Below, in pieces: positions 1-12,899 of a DNA stretch of 64,000 bases. Made by a program: the position numbers and the translations under genes. The notes beneath the pieces were generated by a model that was not told the DNA's origin, ran no database searches, and worked only from the letters and a program-made list of their open reading frames with translations. Each line of letters starts with the position of its first letter. The stretch's first letter is position 1. This stretch comes from Engraulis encrasicolus (taxonomy: Eukaryota > Chordata > Actinopteri > Clupeiformes > Engraulidae): contig NC_085876.1 of the NCBI RefSeq assembly GCF_034702125.1, positions 62,001 through 126,000 of the forward strand, in the 5' to 3' direction.

Positions 1-905
1 TGCCCTCAAACGGGTATCTATCGGGGCTGGCTTGGCCAGCTTGCTGTGGTGGTAGTTGCTACTAGGTTCTCCGTCCCCAACGTGGACCTACGGCCCTGAT
101 AGAGAATGGTCTTTTCTGCCAGCACGGTTGCACCTGCAGATGTTGTGTACTGAACATGCTAGGAATTCCCCCTTGTGCCAAGGCCTGGTTTGCTATCGGG
201 GAATACCACTTGATATTGGGCGCCTTGCTACACCTCTGTGGGCTCCAACTGCACATCGGTTACACCCAGACGGGTGGTTTCCCTGCCCTGGGTTCCCTCC
301 ACTGCGTGCTCTCCGTGGTATTGGATGTCCAGACGCTGCCTTTGTGCGCCTGGTGCCTAGCCTCTCTTCTTCGGGTTCGGAACTAAGACCCTGGGCCCTT
401 GGGCGGCTGTTGCGTCTCGAGCTGCGCGTTGGGTGAGCATGATGCTTATCGCTGCTGATGGACGCTACCTCTTCGCCTTCAACAGCTCTGGGCATCAGCA
501 GGAGAATGGTCTGTGCCCCGGCCAAGCTTTTGTTTGCGCATTCTAGGTAAAGGCAACTCAATCGGGAGTTTTTCAATACCCATAGTGGGATGTCGAGTGT
601 TTCGACAGAAAGAGAACTATAGGTTACCGAGGGTAACTCTGGTTCTCTGAGGGAGATGAACGAGACATCTCACTAGATTGCTACACTCACCCACACGCTC
701 AAAGGTTAGTTGCCTCAGATTGAAGCTCAGAGCCCAGCGCACCTCGGATTTGTCCCCGAGGGGGCAGGATCCCCAGCTGTGCAGCTCATTGGCATGACGG
801 CAAGATTGAAATCAAGTTTTGGCAAATGGTCGCGGGCGTTCCCTTTAGTGAGATGTCTGGTTCATATGCCTCAGAGAGCCGGGGTTACCCTTGGTAGCCT
901 ATAGT
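1..905 (+). mobile_element. DIRS-like retroelement, 3' terminal part
   Basis: No intact reading frame is visible. The stretch ends in a hairpin-forming pair: the arm at 617-672 (CTATAGGTTACC...GACATCTCACTA) is repeated in inverted form at 850-904. The sequence just before the hairpin (ATCGGGAGT, ACCCATAG, TTCGAC, GAAAGAGA) matches, in order, the sequence beside the 41146-41420 hairpin, which belongs to a DIRS element whose tyrosine recombinase is readable at 53.6-54.4 kb. That match is the main support for the assignment. The left end runs off the window, so the coding part is missing. The boundary at 905 is the end of the hairpin arm. Confidence 0.55.
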
Positions 906-1139
906 TATGTGCCTTTTTGCTTGATTGTGTTTCCTTCTATGATGAAATCATTGGAAATTCAAACAGTGAATGTTAACATTGATTTGGGCCACATCTGCTA
1001 GATTAATAGCAATTAATGAAGTTCTAGTGTCTTCTTTGATGGCCATCTTTAAAATGCAAATGAGTGGATTTGATTATAGGCCTATTGCTCTTAAGCACAA
1101 ACACACAAAATGACATACTTGTATCATCATTTTTTTGCT

Positions 1140-2215
1140 CACCTTTGGGCTAAATTCAGCCTTTTTGTGGCCATATTATAAAATGGCTTCCATTTCAAGT
1201 GGCGAGTCAGGAAGATTTGATTGTATTGTTTTTTTTGCACATTCATGCCAAAATTGATGCTTGTATAATAACTTGCTTGATCAATCCTGTGCAACAAATC
1301 CATTTCTATGGTATTTTTTGGCGGCCATCTTGGAAAATCGCCGTCATTTAAACTGGAAAATTACTTAGAATGTATTGTGTTGGTCTTAAGCACATAACTG
1401 CCAAATTTCTTGGTTGTGCTTGTATCATAATTTCCTTTCTCAATTCTGTGCAACAAATCCATTTTTACATTCTTTCATGGTGGCCATTTTGGAAAATTGC
1501 CACCATTGCAAATGGCAAATCAGACAGATTTGATCGTATTGGTCTTAAGCACATACATGTTGAATTTCATGCTTGTATCATACTTTTGTAGGTCAATTTT
1601 ATGCAATAAATCACTTTCTGGGGTCTTTTTTGGCAGCCATTTTGGAAAATGGCCACCATTTCAAGTGGCCAATCAGGTAGATTTGACCGTATTGGTCTTA
1701 AGCACATACATGTTGAATTTCATGCCTGTATCATCATTTTCTAGGTCAATTCTATGCAATAAATCTATTTCTGGGGTACTTTTTGGCGGCCATCTTAAAA
1801 AATGGCCGCCATTTGAAGTGGCCAATCAGGTAGATTTGATTGTATTGGTCTTGAGCACATATATGTTGAATTTCATACTTGTATCATAATTTACAAGGTC
1901 AATTACATGCAATAAATCAATTTCTGGTGTCTTTTTTGGCGGCCATCTTGGAAAATGGCCGCCATTTCAAGTGGCCAATCAGGTAGATCTGATCATATTG
2001 TTCTTGAGCACATACATGTTGAATTTCATGCTTGTATCATAATTTTCTAGGTCAATTCTATGCAATAAATCCATTTCTGGGGTCTTTTTTGGCGGCCATC
2101 TTGGAAAATGGCCGCCATTTCAAGTGGCCAATCGGGTAGATTTGATCGTATGGGTCTTGAGCACATACTTGCCGAATTTCACGCTTGTATCATAATTTGC
2201 ACGATTTTTCCTGTA
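1140..2215. repeat. Minisatellite, 153-bp period, about 7 units
   Basis: The block GTGGCCAATC recurs at 1665, 1818, 1971 and 2124, exactly 153 bp apart, with diverged units at about 1199, 1352 and 1512. Each unit contains GGCGGCCATCTTGG facing AAAATGGCCGCC, a short palindrome. Because 153 is a multiple of 3, one frame stays open across several units (1497-1889) with a 51-residue repeat. The right-hand units are the most alike; the left ones are degenerate. Confidence 0.9.
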
Positions 2216-5200
2216 GCCGCTCTACTATTAGATATTTGTCCCACTCTAATTCAAAAGAGAACTTAGAAACACACAGGTGATGCAAGTACACTGATTGTTT
2301 TTTTTATTATTATTTCCAAAGTTAAAATACTTTGCACCAAGTGGATAAAAGGAACATTAAATGAAACAGAAATTAGGGCCCACAATATGGACAAGGCACA
2401 GTATGGAATCAGCGGACCTAGGCACAGCAATGACACCGCACCCTCATGCAAACAAAATAAATCCACCCAAAAACGTATCAAACAGCAAACAAAATAAATC
2501 AAATCCTTCGCACAGCAAAGAATAAATATTGCACTGCAAACCAACAGCAATCTGATGCTGTGCCTATCCAGATGGTACAGCACTGGGCCCAGTCGACTGT
2601 GGTCCTACGGACTGGTACAAAACAAAACAAAAGAGGTATGGGACTATGCTGTGCTACCCCCTCTCAGGTCACAAATAGGAGGAATGAGTGACAGGTCAAC
2701 TAGTACAGTCAGAATGGGTTAGGCACAAGGATGAGAGCACACCATGCATAGAAAATAAACAAACATGCAAATCAACAAAATACCCCAAAAGAAACAAATA
2801 ACCGCACCCCACTATAACTAGATTTCACAGCAAAGCACAGCAATCCAGCGGTCTGCCTATTCCCAATCGGACTGACCCCCCCAAAGCCAACCTGTCCCTA
2901 GATGTCTTCTCACAATAGCACAGCTAACCCCAGATAAGAAAAAGAAAGAAAAGAAAGAACAAAACGATCCACTTAGTCAAAGAAATGTAAAATTGCACTT
3001 TTCCCTTGACCACCCCACTAATACCCCACACACACACGCACACACACAATCACACGCTGTCAGAGTTGCGGCCTGCGCCGGGTGTAGGCACCGCACAGTG
3101 CACAGACACTCACACAGTCACACACGCACCCGCACGCTCATGCGCATTGTGCGCGCACAGTCCAAGTCAAGTCTCCAGGGAGAGAAACAGTGACCACAGC
3201 GCACGCTGGAGCTGCAGCCAAGAAGCTTGTCCCACTGGCACCTCCACCTTCGGCTGTGGAAACAATATCCACACATAAGCGTAAGACAGGGCAGATATTA
3301 TCGTAATTTCTATTAACGCCTCACGAAGCAGGAAAGCATTACGGTTGATTAATTTACCTGATCGCGAAGTTTCCGCACTCCACAATAAACACCGGTTCAT
3401 ATGACGTCTTGAAGCAAGCACCCGTTTTTTGTAGGATGTGGTTGTTGTCGCAACTGTAAGGAAAATTACCCTAAGTGAACAACTTGTAAACCAAGCATGG
3501 AAGTAACAGCAAATGTCCAGTCAGCCAAGTCAAACAAGAACCGGCCACCATTTACCTTCACACGTAGTCAATTTTCTCTCTGCAATGCCGACCCTCGCTC
3601 AAAGCACGCTTTCTCTCCGCGATGCCAATGCTCAGGGAAGTCTCTCTACCAACCGGTTTCCCGTGGGGTATGGATACGCCACCACTAGAAGGAAGTGACC
3701 CAAATTACTTAGGTTGCGTATACAACATCAATAAGACTAAACGCACACAGCCAAATGCATCTCAAACTTAAGTGGCACAACCACTGTTACCTTCCGTCAA
3801 TGGGATGCCAACACAGACACGCTCCTCGCAGCTCCAACGTTCTGCTGCCTTCAGAAGCAAAGCCAAAGAACCAGTGCCCAAACGCTCAGGTATACTAATA
3901 GACATCACCATCACCTGCCAGCTGATCAATTAGCTACCGCGCCTCCAATGCTACTCTCCAGTCACGGCGTCGGTCCTTCCCACTTTTCCTGTGAAAACTC
4001 GTCCTCAACCAATTGTTTACTTTTGTGAATCATGTATGCATGTATGCGATAATCAGTGTATATGTGTCCGTGAAAGATGATTACCAACAATGCTTCACCA
4101 TACCAGGGTCATGCTGCCCACATTAGGTTTCGTTAGAATTCCTCCGTAGTTCTACTTGTCAGACGTAGCCTAGAACTACTTGTAATTTGCACTATTGGTG
4201 GAATTGTTTTACGCAAACAAAATAGACACACGTGAAATCCCCAACACATATCCCCAGCACAATATTGCAACACACACTTTGCACAATGATATTGAATGAG
4301 TCCAATGTTCTTGCAACACTTTCCCCCTGCCCTCATCAACATGAATGGAACATTCTTCCTAGCGTGCGCGCTCTCGCTTGCGATGTGGGTTTGAAAGTCA
4401 GTTTTCACTTCGCAACTCTAGAGCAAATCAGCTGGTGCTGCGCCGCTTGCTTGCTGGTCAATAAACGTTGAACTGAACCGTTTTGTGTGCGTGTATGCAT
4501 GCGTATAGCCTACCAACGTCTGCCCATGCCACGCGATGCATAGACAGTTCCAACACCAAATAATAAAGAGTAGGCTACATCAGAGCAGTGAGTCTTTAAA
4601 TTCAGTGAAACGTTTTTTTTTTTAAGTTGTTGCAACCATGCATGTTTTCTGTGGAAAACATCAGGTACTCATGGCGACGCCAGGCTTGCTGAAAACGGTG
4701 ACAAACACATTCAGAATACACATTTCTTAATGGGAAGTTGTTGAGAACAAAGTGTTCGCTAATGGGCATGAAGTCTTGTCATGCAAATGACCTGCCGTGT
4801 TCAGTGGAAGTCATCCCCCCTCCCGCATAGACAAGGCAACCCTTTCAACAGGGCCACGCAGAGTGGACCGTGGAATACTGCTTGAAATAAGTCGATAATG
4901 AAAATATTACGCGCAACGTCTACAAGAAAAGTAATGGCTATTATCACCGTTGCGCGTAAAGATGAGGAAGGGATGGATAGATGGATGGATGCTGTCCTAT
5001 GGAAGGGGCCGTTAAACAGTCTACATGACATCTTCATTAAAGTCGTTAAATAAGTACTTGTCAACAAAATCATGCCCCCGAAATCCGCCTCCATTAAAGG
5101 CAATAACCAACTGTCGGTCTACATATCACTGAAGCATAATCGCTCCCAAATGACTTCAGGCCGGTGAATGGTGAGCGCGATGCAATTAATTTTTCTGATT

Positions 5201-7014
5201 CCATTCTGCAGTTGGATGTTTATTCAGTGGAATTATGTGTGTAATATCAGCTCCATCCATCAAATGCAGCACAATCCCCGTTACTTTCACGTGAGGTTCA
5301 AATGGACATTAGGCCTACTCGACAAAAATGCAATTCTGGGTACCAACAACTGAAGTAGGCTACAACATAGAATATGTACCACATATAGGGGATTACCACC
5401 CAGATTTGGTGCAATTTGAGGACAAATTTCAATAGGCCAACTGCGACTTTGAATCACTTATTTCCCGGGATTCCCGGAATATGGTTTGTCTTTTCCTGTG
5501 ATTTGATTCATTTTCATTTTCAGTCCTTTATGTGCGTTATGCCCAGCTTTTATTGAATACAGCGCCGGTTTTGAAGTTCACCAAACGAGCATCAACTTTG
5601 TGCAAGTCATTAAAACTCTTTTTTACCAGCACTGACCTGTACACTGTTTCATTTATTAACTAATTGCACTTTCTGCCTTCTCGTTTCACATGTGATAAAT
5701 AAAGTGCTTGCATTGACACGCTGTTGTTTTAATTTCGCATTTCTTTCATGTCCACTTAGTATGCTTTATCCAATTATCCATGGATGCAGGATCATTCACT
5801 GGACTGGACACTATTGTAAGAGGTGAAATTTAGACCACGATTCAGGAACGACAGACAACAGGAGTAAAGGTTATGGTAGTTTTATTTTTACAATTTCATA
5901 AAATACAATTAGGAGGGAAAACCACCACAATATCCATGCAGCCAGCAGCGTCTGTAAACTGCTATCGTCTTTGAATAAATGAATAAATAATCACAATCTG
6001 GAGACACTCGGACGATAGTAGCCTACAAAAGTTAAGTTAAGTTACACACTCAGCCACTGCTGCCGGACGTTGGCTCGTCAATTACTTAATTCAACTATAA
6101 CACGCGCAATAGCCTACCCAGATGCAACTTATCCACAGTTCCCAAAGCGACCGGCCGCACGCAATGGATACCTACAGCCCACGTCCCGGCAAGACAGCTT
6201 GTAGCAGACAGCTCAGCAGCCCTGCCCCACCCCAGCGTGTAGCGCACAAGTCTACACTATTGTCCGAGTGTTGTTATTTCAAGAAAGCAAACTGTCACTG
6301 CCCGCCGGCCGCTGTCGTCACATCTTTTATTAACATTGGTATTTTTTTAACAAGTGAGGAGTTCGTTGATAGTTTCCTTAAGGGTGAAGTAGCCTACTCT
6401 TTAGGCTAGCGTTGCCTCCTCCAGCCAACCATCCGGCGCACAGTGTTCAGCCTGTAGCAGGATCGATAGGCTAATGATGATGGTCAGGGCGCACATCAGT
6501 GGTTGTCTATGCTTTTTTCTGGAATACTGTCGCCGATCAGATAGAAATGATCCTGTTATGAACCCGAGTTTAGTAGGTAACGCGCAGTGAACGAGGCAGC
6601 CTGCAAACAGTTTGAAGCGCAATGTGGCTGTAACAAGTTAGAAAGTAGCCAAACTCTGTTGCTTGTTAACCTTTTTAAATTATGTGCGTAATGGTGGGGT
6701 GGCGTCCGCGCCAATGTCATATCCTGAGCGTATTGCTCGGTGCATAATTCCAAGAGCAGTATAATGAAAAGGAAGAAAAGGAAGATGATAGGCTAGACCC
6801 GAAACGTTTGTCCCCTGTCTGTCGGTTTTATTTACTTTTTTCTGCTTTGTTTAATACAGTTTTTGATTCTGCATTCAGCTCCAGTGTGCTACTCCTTTCT
6901 TTCTTTTTAAATTATGAGCGTTCCACAAACTATCTTTCTTTGCGCACGCTATAAAATGGCAATAAACCTGTTACTATAAACTACTGGTTAACTATGTATG
7001 CTTTCTAATGTTGG
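2216..7014. other. No gene recognised; unassigned non-coding stretch
   Basis: No conserved protein, RNA gene or clear element boundary was seen. Short open frames here (for example 2263-2583 on the minus strand and 6122-6409 on the plus strand) have no recognisable motif. A CA-rich patch lies at 3025-3150, and AATAAA occurs near 5698 without a gene to attach it to. TAGGCCTA and TAGCCTAC motifs are frequent. Confidence 0.5.
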
Positions 7015-7374
7015 TAAAGGCGGCATAAGCGGGATAATGTATTGTCCACACATGACTACGGAAAATATATTTCCTTCGAAGCGGAATAACAGCACTCCGC
7101 CTTCGGCATCGGGGGTGTTATTCGCCCCGTAGGAAAATATTTTCTTATAGTCACGTGTGGACAGTGGTGTAGTCTACTTTTTTGAAGTGGGTATGCTGTA
7201 TATTCTCACATTTTTGAAGTGGGTATACTGTATATATTTATGCCATTCTAAATAATGGATCAATCAATTTTAAGTGGGTATACTGAATCCCCTAAAATTT
7301 AGAAGTGGGTATACTCCGCATACCTGCGTTCTACGTAGACTACACCACTGTGTATACATTATCCCTTACCTTTA
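7015..7374. mobile_element. MITE with inverted ends, carrying a second MITE
   Basis: The left end (TAAAGGCGGCATAAGCGGGA, then TAATGTATTGTCCACAC) is matched in inverted form by the right end (GTGTGGACA, then TACATTATCCCTTACC). The right arm is interrupted by an element starting and ending with CAGTGGTG/CACCACTG. Confidence 0.6.
7162..7350. mobile_element. hAT-like MITE (CAGTGGTGTAG family), nested
   Basis: Ends are CAGTGGTGTAGTCTAC and GTAGACTACACCACTG. It is about 189 bp and rich in GTGGGTATAC repeats. The same family lies in the opposite orientation at 24980-25169 with a perfect 8-bp target duplication, which supports hAT membership. Here the flanking duplication has decayed. Confidence 0.65.
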
Positions 7375-8720
7375 AATTACTGTTGTAGGCCTACATTTTA
7401 AAACATTTCGTCGATATTGTAGTGGTGCAACCGACTGTAGTTTTAAGTTATGAGATGGGCGCCAGTCAGGCAGCAATAAGACTGCCGTTACCTTTCCAAA
7501 AATGAATACAAATCAGTGACCAACACATTAGAAATAACTCAGATCATCACAACGAATATATTGTCTTATTTTTAGTAGTGCACTTTTGCAAAACCCTTGT
7601 TTGCAGACTTGTGCGCTTGGTCTCAATTTGGAACAGCTCACATCAATGTCTGGCTTTAGCGATTCTTGCGAATGGTGATCTTCTCGGTGCACACTTCATG
7701 GTTCCCTCTCTCTTGCTCTCTCGGCTTGTTGCTTACTGACAGTCTCACCCGCCATTTGAAATTAACCCCATTTTATAGACAGCACATGTGGTGCACAGGG
7801 GGTAACGCTGCTATCTCACTCCGGAGGAGGCAGAGGCAGTCCGTTACGATATAGTATATTTATAAAATAGGCTATAAAATAGGCCTAATGATAAGAAAAG
7901 CAGCCTGAACTAAAATGAAAAATTAATTTAAAAAAATAGAGACGCACGCAGGCACTTTCTACATGGTTCGATTTTTGTTTTCATTGCATTGTGGTGGTAG
8001 GCACACAAGTTTGATAAAATATAAAAAATAATAGGCTAATAAAATAGGCAGACTAAACTAAACGTCTGCCCAGTTACACGAAAGGTCTGCATGGGTTGAA
8101 CGTAACGTCCTTAGGTCTTCTACGAAAAATCCTCAGGTACTGCACGAAACGCCCCATGCCTTCTACGAATGGTCCCACGTTTTGTTCAAATGGTCCCCTC
8201 TCAACAATTCATTAGACGAATCGTCTCGCAACCAGTCTTACTTTGTACTTGAGGCCTTTTGCTGGCATCTGCGAAAGTGGAAGCACTGGATGGTCTCTTC
8301 AAATATATCCTAATAGGCCTACTAATATCCATGATGATTAACTTTGAACAGTTAGGCAGGCAGGCAACTACACAACGTGAATGTGTTTACATATTCCCTG
8401 GATCCTGATTGGTTCTCTCCGCCGCAGCCGAAAGGCACTGATTGGAAGGTCACATACCCGAATACAGAGCAGATGAAAATTATTCCTACTAAAGCGTAAA
8501 GTATGTTCAACAATATTTTTTAAATGACACCAAATTTATTTTGGATTAATCCAACGGCAGATCACAAGGCGTAGGGAACTTTGACGTGCGTAATTGCCAT
8601 TAAGAGCTGCGTATACGCTATTTAGAGGTGGGTAAACGCTATTTGGAGGTGGGTAAACGCTATTTCCTAAATCCCAGAGGTGCGTAAACGGCGTTTACGT
8701 GCGTTTACCCTCCACTACAG
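7375..8720. other. No gene recognised; includes short GGTAAACG direct repeats
   Basis: Nothing coding is recognisable. At 8605-8705 the block AGGTGGGTAAACGCTATTT and close variants occur three times in direct order and once inverted (CGTGCGTTTACCCTCC). Confidence 0.4.
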
Positions 8721-9040
8721 CCCTGAGTACATGGGTTTTTCACCTGGGTTAGTTACTCATAGTTGTCACGTTTTTTTAGCACGGTTTGTGACTATGGTTT
8801 AACCACAGATTGACTATAGTTTTTTGCCCGACACTGAAGAAGGTTAACCCCAAAAGGTCTGACGGGCAATAAACCACAAAACTTTGAGTGCCGTCCTGCT
8901 CTTTATTTCATTTGACTATGATTTGCCCATGGTTTAACTATGGATTTATCATCGTTTAAAATTAACCATTGTTTAACTATGACAACTACAGTAACCATGG
9001 TTAATAGTTATTCATTACATTACAGTGTGCTGACGCTTTT

Positions 9041-10306
9041 CCCAGGTGAAAAACCCATATACTTAAAGTGCACTTTTTTTGACCGTACTTAGTACAAAGT
9101 GTACTATTTTCAGCACTTTAAAGTGCGCTTCATTGCACTATTAATGCGCTGAAGCACTACTAAAGCAGTAAACACATTCGTATAGCATTAAAAGTGTGTT
9201 GGAGAACACTTCTATGACACTTTATTGTTACTTGAAGTTCAATAAAAGTATATTAACTTCATGCTTCTTTGGACTACATTGGAACATTTTAAGTCTGTAA
9301 ATGGTATATCATATTTAGTATTGTAAATATATTACAGGTATGCTTGAAGTTCAGTACAGTACACTCCCAAGTAAATTAAATAACATAAATGTAATGGTAT
9401 AATTCAAGCTGACTCTCAGAGCTTGCACAGCCCAAGTCACATTGGTGAATAGATACATTACACGACTGACATTCACAATAATTGTAGTGCCAGAGATTAC
9501 AGGTGCACATATGACTTTACCACAACCTTGTACCCTTTCCATATACACACTTCCTCCATTTCTTTGAACCACCATCCTTTGATTGATCGACTACTTCTAT
9601 TTTACCTCCTGCCATGAGACAGATGGAATTATAAGCCTGTATATACCAAAACATATACGTGACCATCGCAATGATGGTTGGACAGTGGTCATTTTTTTGT
9701 GTACCACTTTTTTTTTTTTAAACCCTACAATAAATGCAGAATATAACAATGAGTAATATTTTCATGCAAACCAAAGATATTCCTTAGAGATAAATGGCTT
9801 TCTGTTTGGGAAATTTAGCTCCAAGAAGTGTATTGCATGATGGATGATGCATGATGGGTAAATGCACTTTGTATAAGCACACTTTGAAGATATTTGAATT
9901 ACTACCATGGTGCACTTAGAAAAAGTATACTTGCAATATGTTAAAGCGATTTACTTTAAAGCGCACTATAGAAAATCACACTTCGAAGACATTTGGGTGA
10001 AGTATAATCATGGTGCACTTTAAAAAAGTACAATTGCAGTATGTTACTAAAAAATGCACTTTTAGTAAGTTATATTCCTCTAAATACACTTTAGCCAAAC
10101 ATCTTCCAAGTCCACTTTAAGTATGGTTGGCTAAGTGTACTTTCTTTGAGAGCAACTTAATTACATCTAATTTTAAGTACACTTTAAATAAGCATATTGT
10201 AAACTTACTTTTTCTTGGCACAAAAAGTATGAGTGCACTTTTAACATGCTAAGTATACTTCAGTCGTGCTTTTATTGTACTAAATTGAACCACTTTTTCA
10301 CCTGGG
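9041..10306. mobile_element. Non-autonomous DNA element with 13-bp TIRs and AAAGTGCACTTT repeats
   Basis: Perfect 13-bp inverted ends, CCCAGGTGAAAAA and TTTTTCACCTGGG. The interior is full of AAAGTGCACTTT-like palindromes. The matching site in copy 2 (about 13525) lacks it, so it is an insertion. An internally deleted relative lies at 15250-15590. No transposase frame was seen and the target duplication is unclear. Confidence 0.65.
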
Positions 10307-10308
10307 TT

Positions 10309-10483
10309 CTTTATCCGAAGCGACTTACAGGCTATTGGTTACAGTCCCTTGATCAATGTTATGTGCCTTGCTCAAGGACACTTCAGCCGTGGATGGAGGT
10401 CTATGGAATGTTTAGGGCAAGATTCAAACCTGCAATCCTGTGATCTAGAGTCCAACTCCCTAGCCATTACACCACAGCTACTC
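10309..10483 (-). mobile_element. tRNA-derived SINE
   Basis: Read on the minus strand, the head contains TGGTGTAATGG (A-box-like) and GCAGGTTTGAATC (B-box-like). The 3' part ends in GTCGCTTCGGATAAA. A second copy is at 13528-13697 in the same repeat context, so the SINE was in the composite before it duplicated. Confidence 0.7.
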
Positions 10484-11634
10484 ACAAGTAGTTATTCAGG
10501 GGTTTCGTGTTTTCTTGGGTAATCAAGAAAACCATGGTTTGTGACTACGGTTTAACCATGCACCCCTTCCCCCCACCATGTTTTTTAAAACCATGTTTTG
10601 TTTTTTTGTTTTTTTAAAGGGCTTTTGGGGTGGGCGACCATGTTTTTGTTTTTGTTTTTTTTTAAACATGGTTTGGGGGGAACCATGGTTTATGGGGTTA
10701 AACCATAAGTTAAACCATAGTCACAAACCATGGTTGTCATGGTTACACTAAAAACCATGATTAACTATAATACGGTAAATATGGTAAAACGGTATAATAT
10801 GGTAAATCGATGGTGAAACCATGATTAGTTTTCATAGTAGAACCATGTTTAATCTTTGTAAAGGCTACTACTATGACAGCTACTGTACTAGAACTATGGT
10901 TCTTTGATAGTACTTAGAATCACCATGGAATGTGGTAGTAAAACCATGGTTACTGCAGGTTGATTTTTGTAAGGGTAGAGTAATCATGACATACCATGGT
11001 AGAACCATAATGGTATTATATTATATATTATAACCATAATATTATTACTACATAAAAATCACAGTAATACCTTAGTAAGCCATAGTACAATTATGGTAGG
11101 TTCAGAGTACTTAGAGTAATCATGACATACCATGGTAGAACCCTGATAATCATGGTAATACCGTAATAAACCATGGTCAATTTTTGTAAGAGAAGCAACA
11201 CAGGGGCGTGATACCATTAAATCGTAGGCTATAAGAAAAATGTGTTGAAAAATGTGTGTCATTGCACTGTGTAGAGAGAGCACCCTCTGTGTTCTGCTAA
11301 ATGTGCAAATGCACAGTTGCGCGCAGAGGATTCGCCGACGCAGGAGCCTCGTGAAGTCTCTCCCAACATTTTCTGCAGAGCTCGTGGGGCACCATCATGC
11401 TAGTTATTCAGCCAATAAACTTGATATATTTCGAAGAAAAATACAGTATGTCTGTCTACTAAAATAGACTAAAGTTGAATGAAAGTTCAGCATCATTTCA
11501 AAGGTCCTGACCGACCGAAACCGACCCGAATATCATTACAAATATTTTTTTCATAACCTGTGCCACGGATGACCGCGGGTAACTGCGGGCGCCCGCTGAC
11601 TTCGGGTCAGCCCGCGCATCACTGGTACATACAG

Positions 11635-11635
<1 letters not shown>

Positions 11636-11729
<94 letters not shown>

Positions 11730-11732
11730 GCA
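11636..11732. repeat. (CT)n followed by (CA)n microsatellite
   Basis: About 70 bp of pure CT followed by about 25 bp of CA. Both strands give spurious open frames of alternating residues. Confidence 0.98.
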
Positions 11733-11739
11733 CACAACA

Positions 11740-12426
11740 AATTGTAATGTGATGAGATGTGTATGCCTGTTTTTTTTTCCATTTTGTTCATACCACAGCA
11801 CCCCCATGTGTGTCTTAGTAAGGATGTCTGAGTTATTTCTCTGAAGTGAGCTGAGCAGTGCAGTACTGAGTGAACATTCAGAGTATTCCATACATACATC
11901 ATACTAGGATCGCTCAAATCAAGAGATAGTGGATAAAGGGAGCCCCGTGTGAGCTTGATGGGCTACCAAGTCAGAAGGTTCTGTAAATGTTATTGCCTCC
12001 ACAAAGGAGGTTATGTTTTTGGGTGCGTCGTCTGTCTGTCTGTCTGAAGTGTCTGTCTGTCTGTTTGTCTGTCTGAAGTTGTTGGAAATGACCAAAGGAA
12101 CAAGTGATTAAATTTTGATGGTGATCCGGATCATGGTCCGGAACCAGGGCTTTTTTAAAGATTCGTCACCATTGCTAGACTAAAAATCTAGATGTCCCTA
12201 GAGACCGCAAATTGAATTGCGAGACAGGATGAATTTTGCCATTCCAGTTTCCACAAACACCACAAAAAGAAAGCAGAAAGTACAGTAAAAATAAAAATAG
12301 GGTGTAACATGGTAAAATGTTCTATCACACCGCTTCTTTGGCGGAGGTCTGCACACTCTGAGTGCATTTCTAGTTGGTTGATTAATTTAGTAATAATACA
12401 GTGTTGTTTTTTATTATGTCCAACAG
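11740..12426. other. Intron sequence upstream of the NT5C1 exon
   Basis: No coding sequence was seen. A CTGT/CTGA-rich stretch (12020-12075) and a common interspersed-type block (GTGATCCGGATCATGGTCCGG) are present. The stretch ends in a pyrimidine-rich tract and CAACAG acceptor at 12426. Confidence 0.5.
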
Positions 12427-12611
12427 GCATTGCAGCAGCCACTATGTTCATGCCAGAGAAACAGTTTGAAGTCTCGGAGACACAGCTCAGAGTAGCGTTT
12501 GATGGAGATGCGGTTCTCTTCTCGGACGAATCCGAACGCATCTTTAAAGCTCACGGCCTTGACAAGTTCTTTGAACATGAGCATGAAAATGAGGATATCC
12601 TTCTAGACCAC
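12427..12611 (+). CDS. nt5c1a: Cytosolic 5'-nucleotidase IA-like, penultimate exon
   Basis: Cytosolic 5'-nucleotidase I removes the phosphate from AMP and some other nucleoside monophosphates in the cytosol. This exon encodes about 62 residues, including [20 protein letters not shown] and [12 protein letters not shown], a core block of the family containing the DGDAVLFSD motif. It starts after CAACAG with a split Gly codon (phase 1) and ends at CAC before GTAAGTATG (phase 0). It joins in frame to the exon at 21663. From memory, residues such as ESERI and FEHE fit the NT5C1A paralogue better than NT5C1B, so the symbol is a best fit. Earlier exons, including the conserved segment that should precede GIAAAT, were not found in the upstream 12.4 kb. 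Confidence 0.93.
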
Positions 12612-12899
12612 GTAAGTATGTGAAAAGTCCTTCTTGACTTTGAAATATGACATAATATTGAAATAGTTGTATAACAAGTGACCATTCTACATTTGTTACC
12701 TAAAAACACATATACTTAAATCCATACGAAAATCGACCATGGTTTTACTATAAGAACTAAACCATGGTTTTTAGGCTAGTTATTCATAATCCTAGTTGTC
12801 TCTGGTTTTTTTTAGCACGGTTTGTGACTATGGTTTAACCATTGATTGACTATAGTTCAACCATGGTTTAACTATGATTTAACCATGGTTAGGCTTGGC

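Larger units (their letters stand above)
8725..11195. repeat. AACCATGGTT-rich composite repeat, copy 1
   Basis: Dense palindromic AACCATGGTT and related AACCATAGTT/TTAACTATGG words. The same sequence blocks occur in the same order in copy 2 (12720-15590), including a tRNA SINE at the same internal position. The copy is split by the 1.27-kb element at 9041-10306. It probably descends from a non-autonomous DNA transposon; the exact ends are unclear. Confidence 0.6.

Noticed and set aside
1497..1889. 130-residue frame with a 51-residue repeat
   Set aside because: Produced by the 153-bp minisatellite period being a multiple of three; no codon bias or motif.
2263..2583. 106-residue minus-strand hydrophobic frame
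   Set aside because: No recognisable family, AT-rich repeat-like context and no supporting gene structure.
7162..7350. Clean 8-bp target duplication for the nested MITE
   Set aside because: The flanks CGTGTGGA and TGTATACA match at only half the positions, so a duplication is not claimed here.
1..12426. Upstream NT5C1 exons
   Set aside because: I looked for the conserved segments that precede GIAAAT in the family and saw none in any frame; they are probably left of the window.
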